DNA of 6,639 nucleotides from Methylophilaceae bacterium (GTDB lineage: Bacteria; Pseudomonadota; Gammaproteobacteria; Burkholderiales; Methylophilaceae), in the NCBI GenBank assembly GCA_017880825.1, contig JADGRN010000078.1, forward strand, positions 1 to 6,639. The letters are read 5' to 3'. The notes beneath the pieces are model-generated. The model saw only the letters and a list, made by a program, of their open reading frames with translations, was not told the DNA's origin and made no database searches. This document shows positions 6,419-6,639 of the stretch, piece by piece; within the stretch, counting starts at the first letter, position 1; each line of letters starts with the position of its first letter. The translations under genes were made by a program, and so were the position numbers.

Positions 6419-6639
6419 TTATTTAGCATTTCTTCCAGTCTGCCTTTTTCTTGTAAGCAAGTACTTAACGGGAAGTGCGGGGAGTAACGTGAAGAGCAGG
6501 CAAAACTTCTCCAGCATCGTAATTTTCGAACGCAATACACTTTTGATCAGTTCAAAAGGAAGGCGCATGAGCGGGAAAATTTTGCTATAGAGTGCCTTGG
6601 ATAAGCCATATGTCCGTCCCTGATAGCGCTTCATCCTTT
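6419..6639 (-). CDS. C-terminal fragment of an unidentified protein, possibly a glycosyltransferase
   Basis: The last 73 codons of a frame that is open up to the right edge, ending with TAA at 6421-6419. An ATG at 6634 exists, but the only purine-rich sequence before it (AAAGG) touches the start codon, so it is more likely an internal Met of a larger gene. The visible part is strongly basic (KRYQGRTYGLSKALYSK near its beginning) and has one hydrophobic stretch, FCLLFTLLPALPVKYLL, before a basic tail. A basic GRTYGLSK-type segment followed by a membrane-associated helix resembles the ends of some family-2 glycosyltransferases, and a glycosyltransferase would suit a polysaccharide locus. That identification is only a guess. 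The next gene starts 39 bases downstream. Confidence 0.5.
   Translation of the reverse strand, partial: RMKRYQGRTYGLSKALYSKIFPLMRLPFELIKSVLRSKITMLEKFCLLFTLLPALPVKYLLTRKRQTGRNAK

Noticed and set aside
1..6639. Mobile elements, tRNA/rRNA genes or CRISPR arrays
   Set aside because: I saw no transposase-like protein, terminal repeats, regularly spaced repeats or tRNA-like cloverleaf in the window.

Overview
This window is part of a surface-polysaccharide (O-antigen or exopolysaccharide type) locus. All recognisable genes lie on the minus strand, so transcription runs from high to low coordinates. The gene content (CDP-glucose enzymes of the kind used for lipopolysaccharide sugars) and good Shine-Dalgarno sequences suggest a Gram-negative bacterium, most likely a proteobacterium. 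I cannot name a genus from sequence alone.

Layout in transcription order. (1) 6639-6419: the C-terminal end of a gene entering from the right edge, possibly a glycosyltransferase. (2) 6379-5453: an integral membrane protein of the UPF0104 / lysylphosphatidylglycerol-synthase transmembrane (flippase-like) family. (3) 5452-5091: about 360 bases of AT-rich DNA with no gene. It holds an inverted repeat, a weak terminator-like hairpin that would work only on the plus strand, and a tentative promoter before the next operon. (4) 5090-1: six tightly packed genes: rfbF (glucose-1-phosphate cytidylyltransferase), rfbG (CDP-glucose 4,6-dehydratase), an RmlC-type sugar epimerase, a zinc-finger C-methyltransferase of the TylC3/NovU/TcaB9 type, an SDR-family epimerase/ketoreductase, and a second SAM-dependent methyltransferase cut by the left edge.

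How the genes fit together. RfbF and RfbG make CDP-4-keto-6-deoxyglucose. The absence of the pyridoxamine-type 3-dehydrase (RfbH/DdhC) from the gene order, together with a C-methyltransferase whose catalytic residues are all present, points away from 3,6-dideoxyhexoses (abequose, paratose, tyvelose). It points toward a CDP-activated 6-deoxy-3-C-methylhexose, a branched sugar of the virenose/evalose kind. The RmlC-type protein would set stereochemistry at C3 and/or C5, and the SDR would reduce the 4-keto group. The role of the second methyltransferase is unknown.

Every junction inside the six-gene operon can be read as a four-base stop/start overlap (ATGA four times, TTGA once). That reading argues for a start for rfbG at 4326 (359 residues) and a TTG start for the RmlC-type gene at 3250. 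Base composition changes along the window: the rfbF-to-C-methyltransferase core is visibly richer in G+C than the genes on either side, suggesting a mosaic locus.
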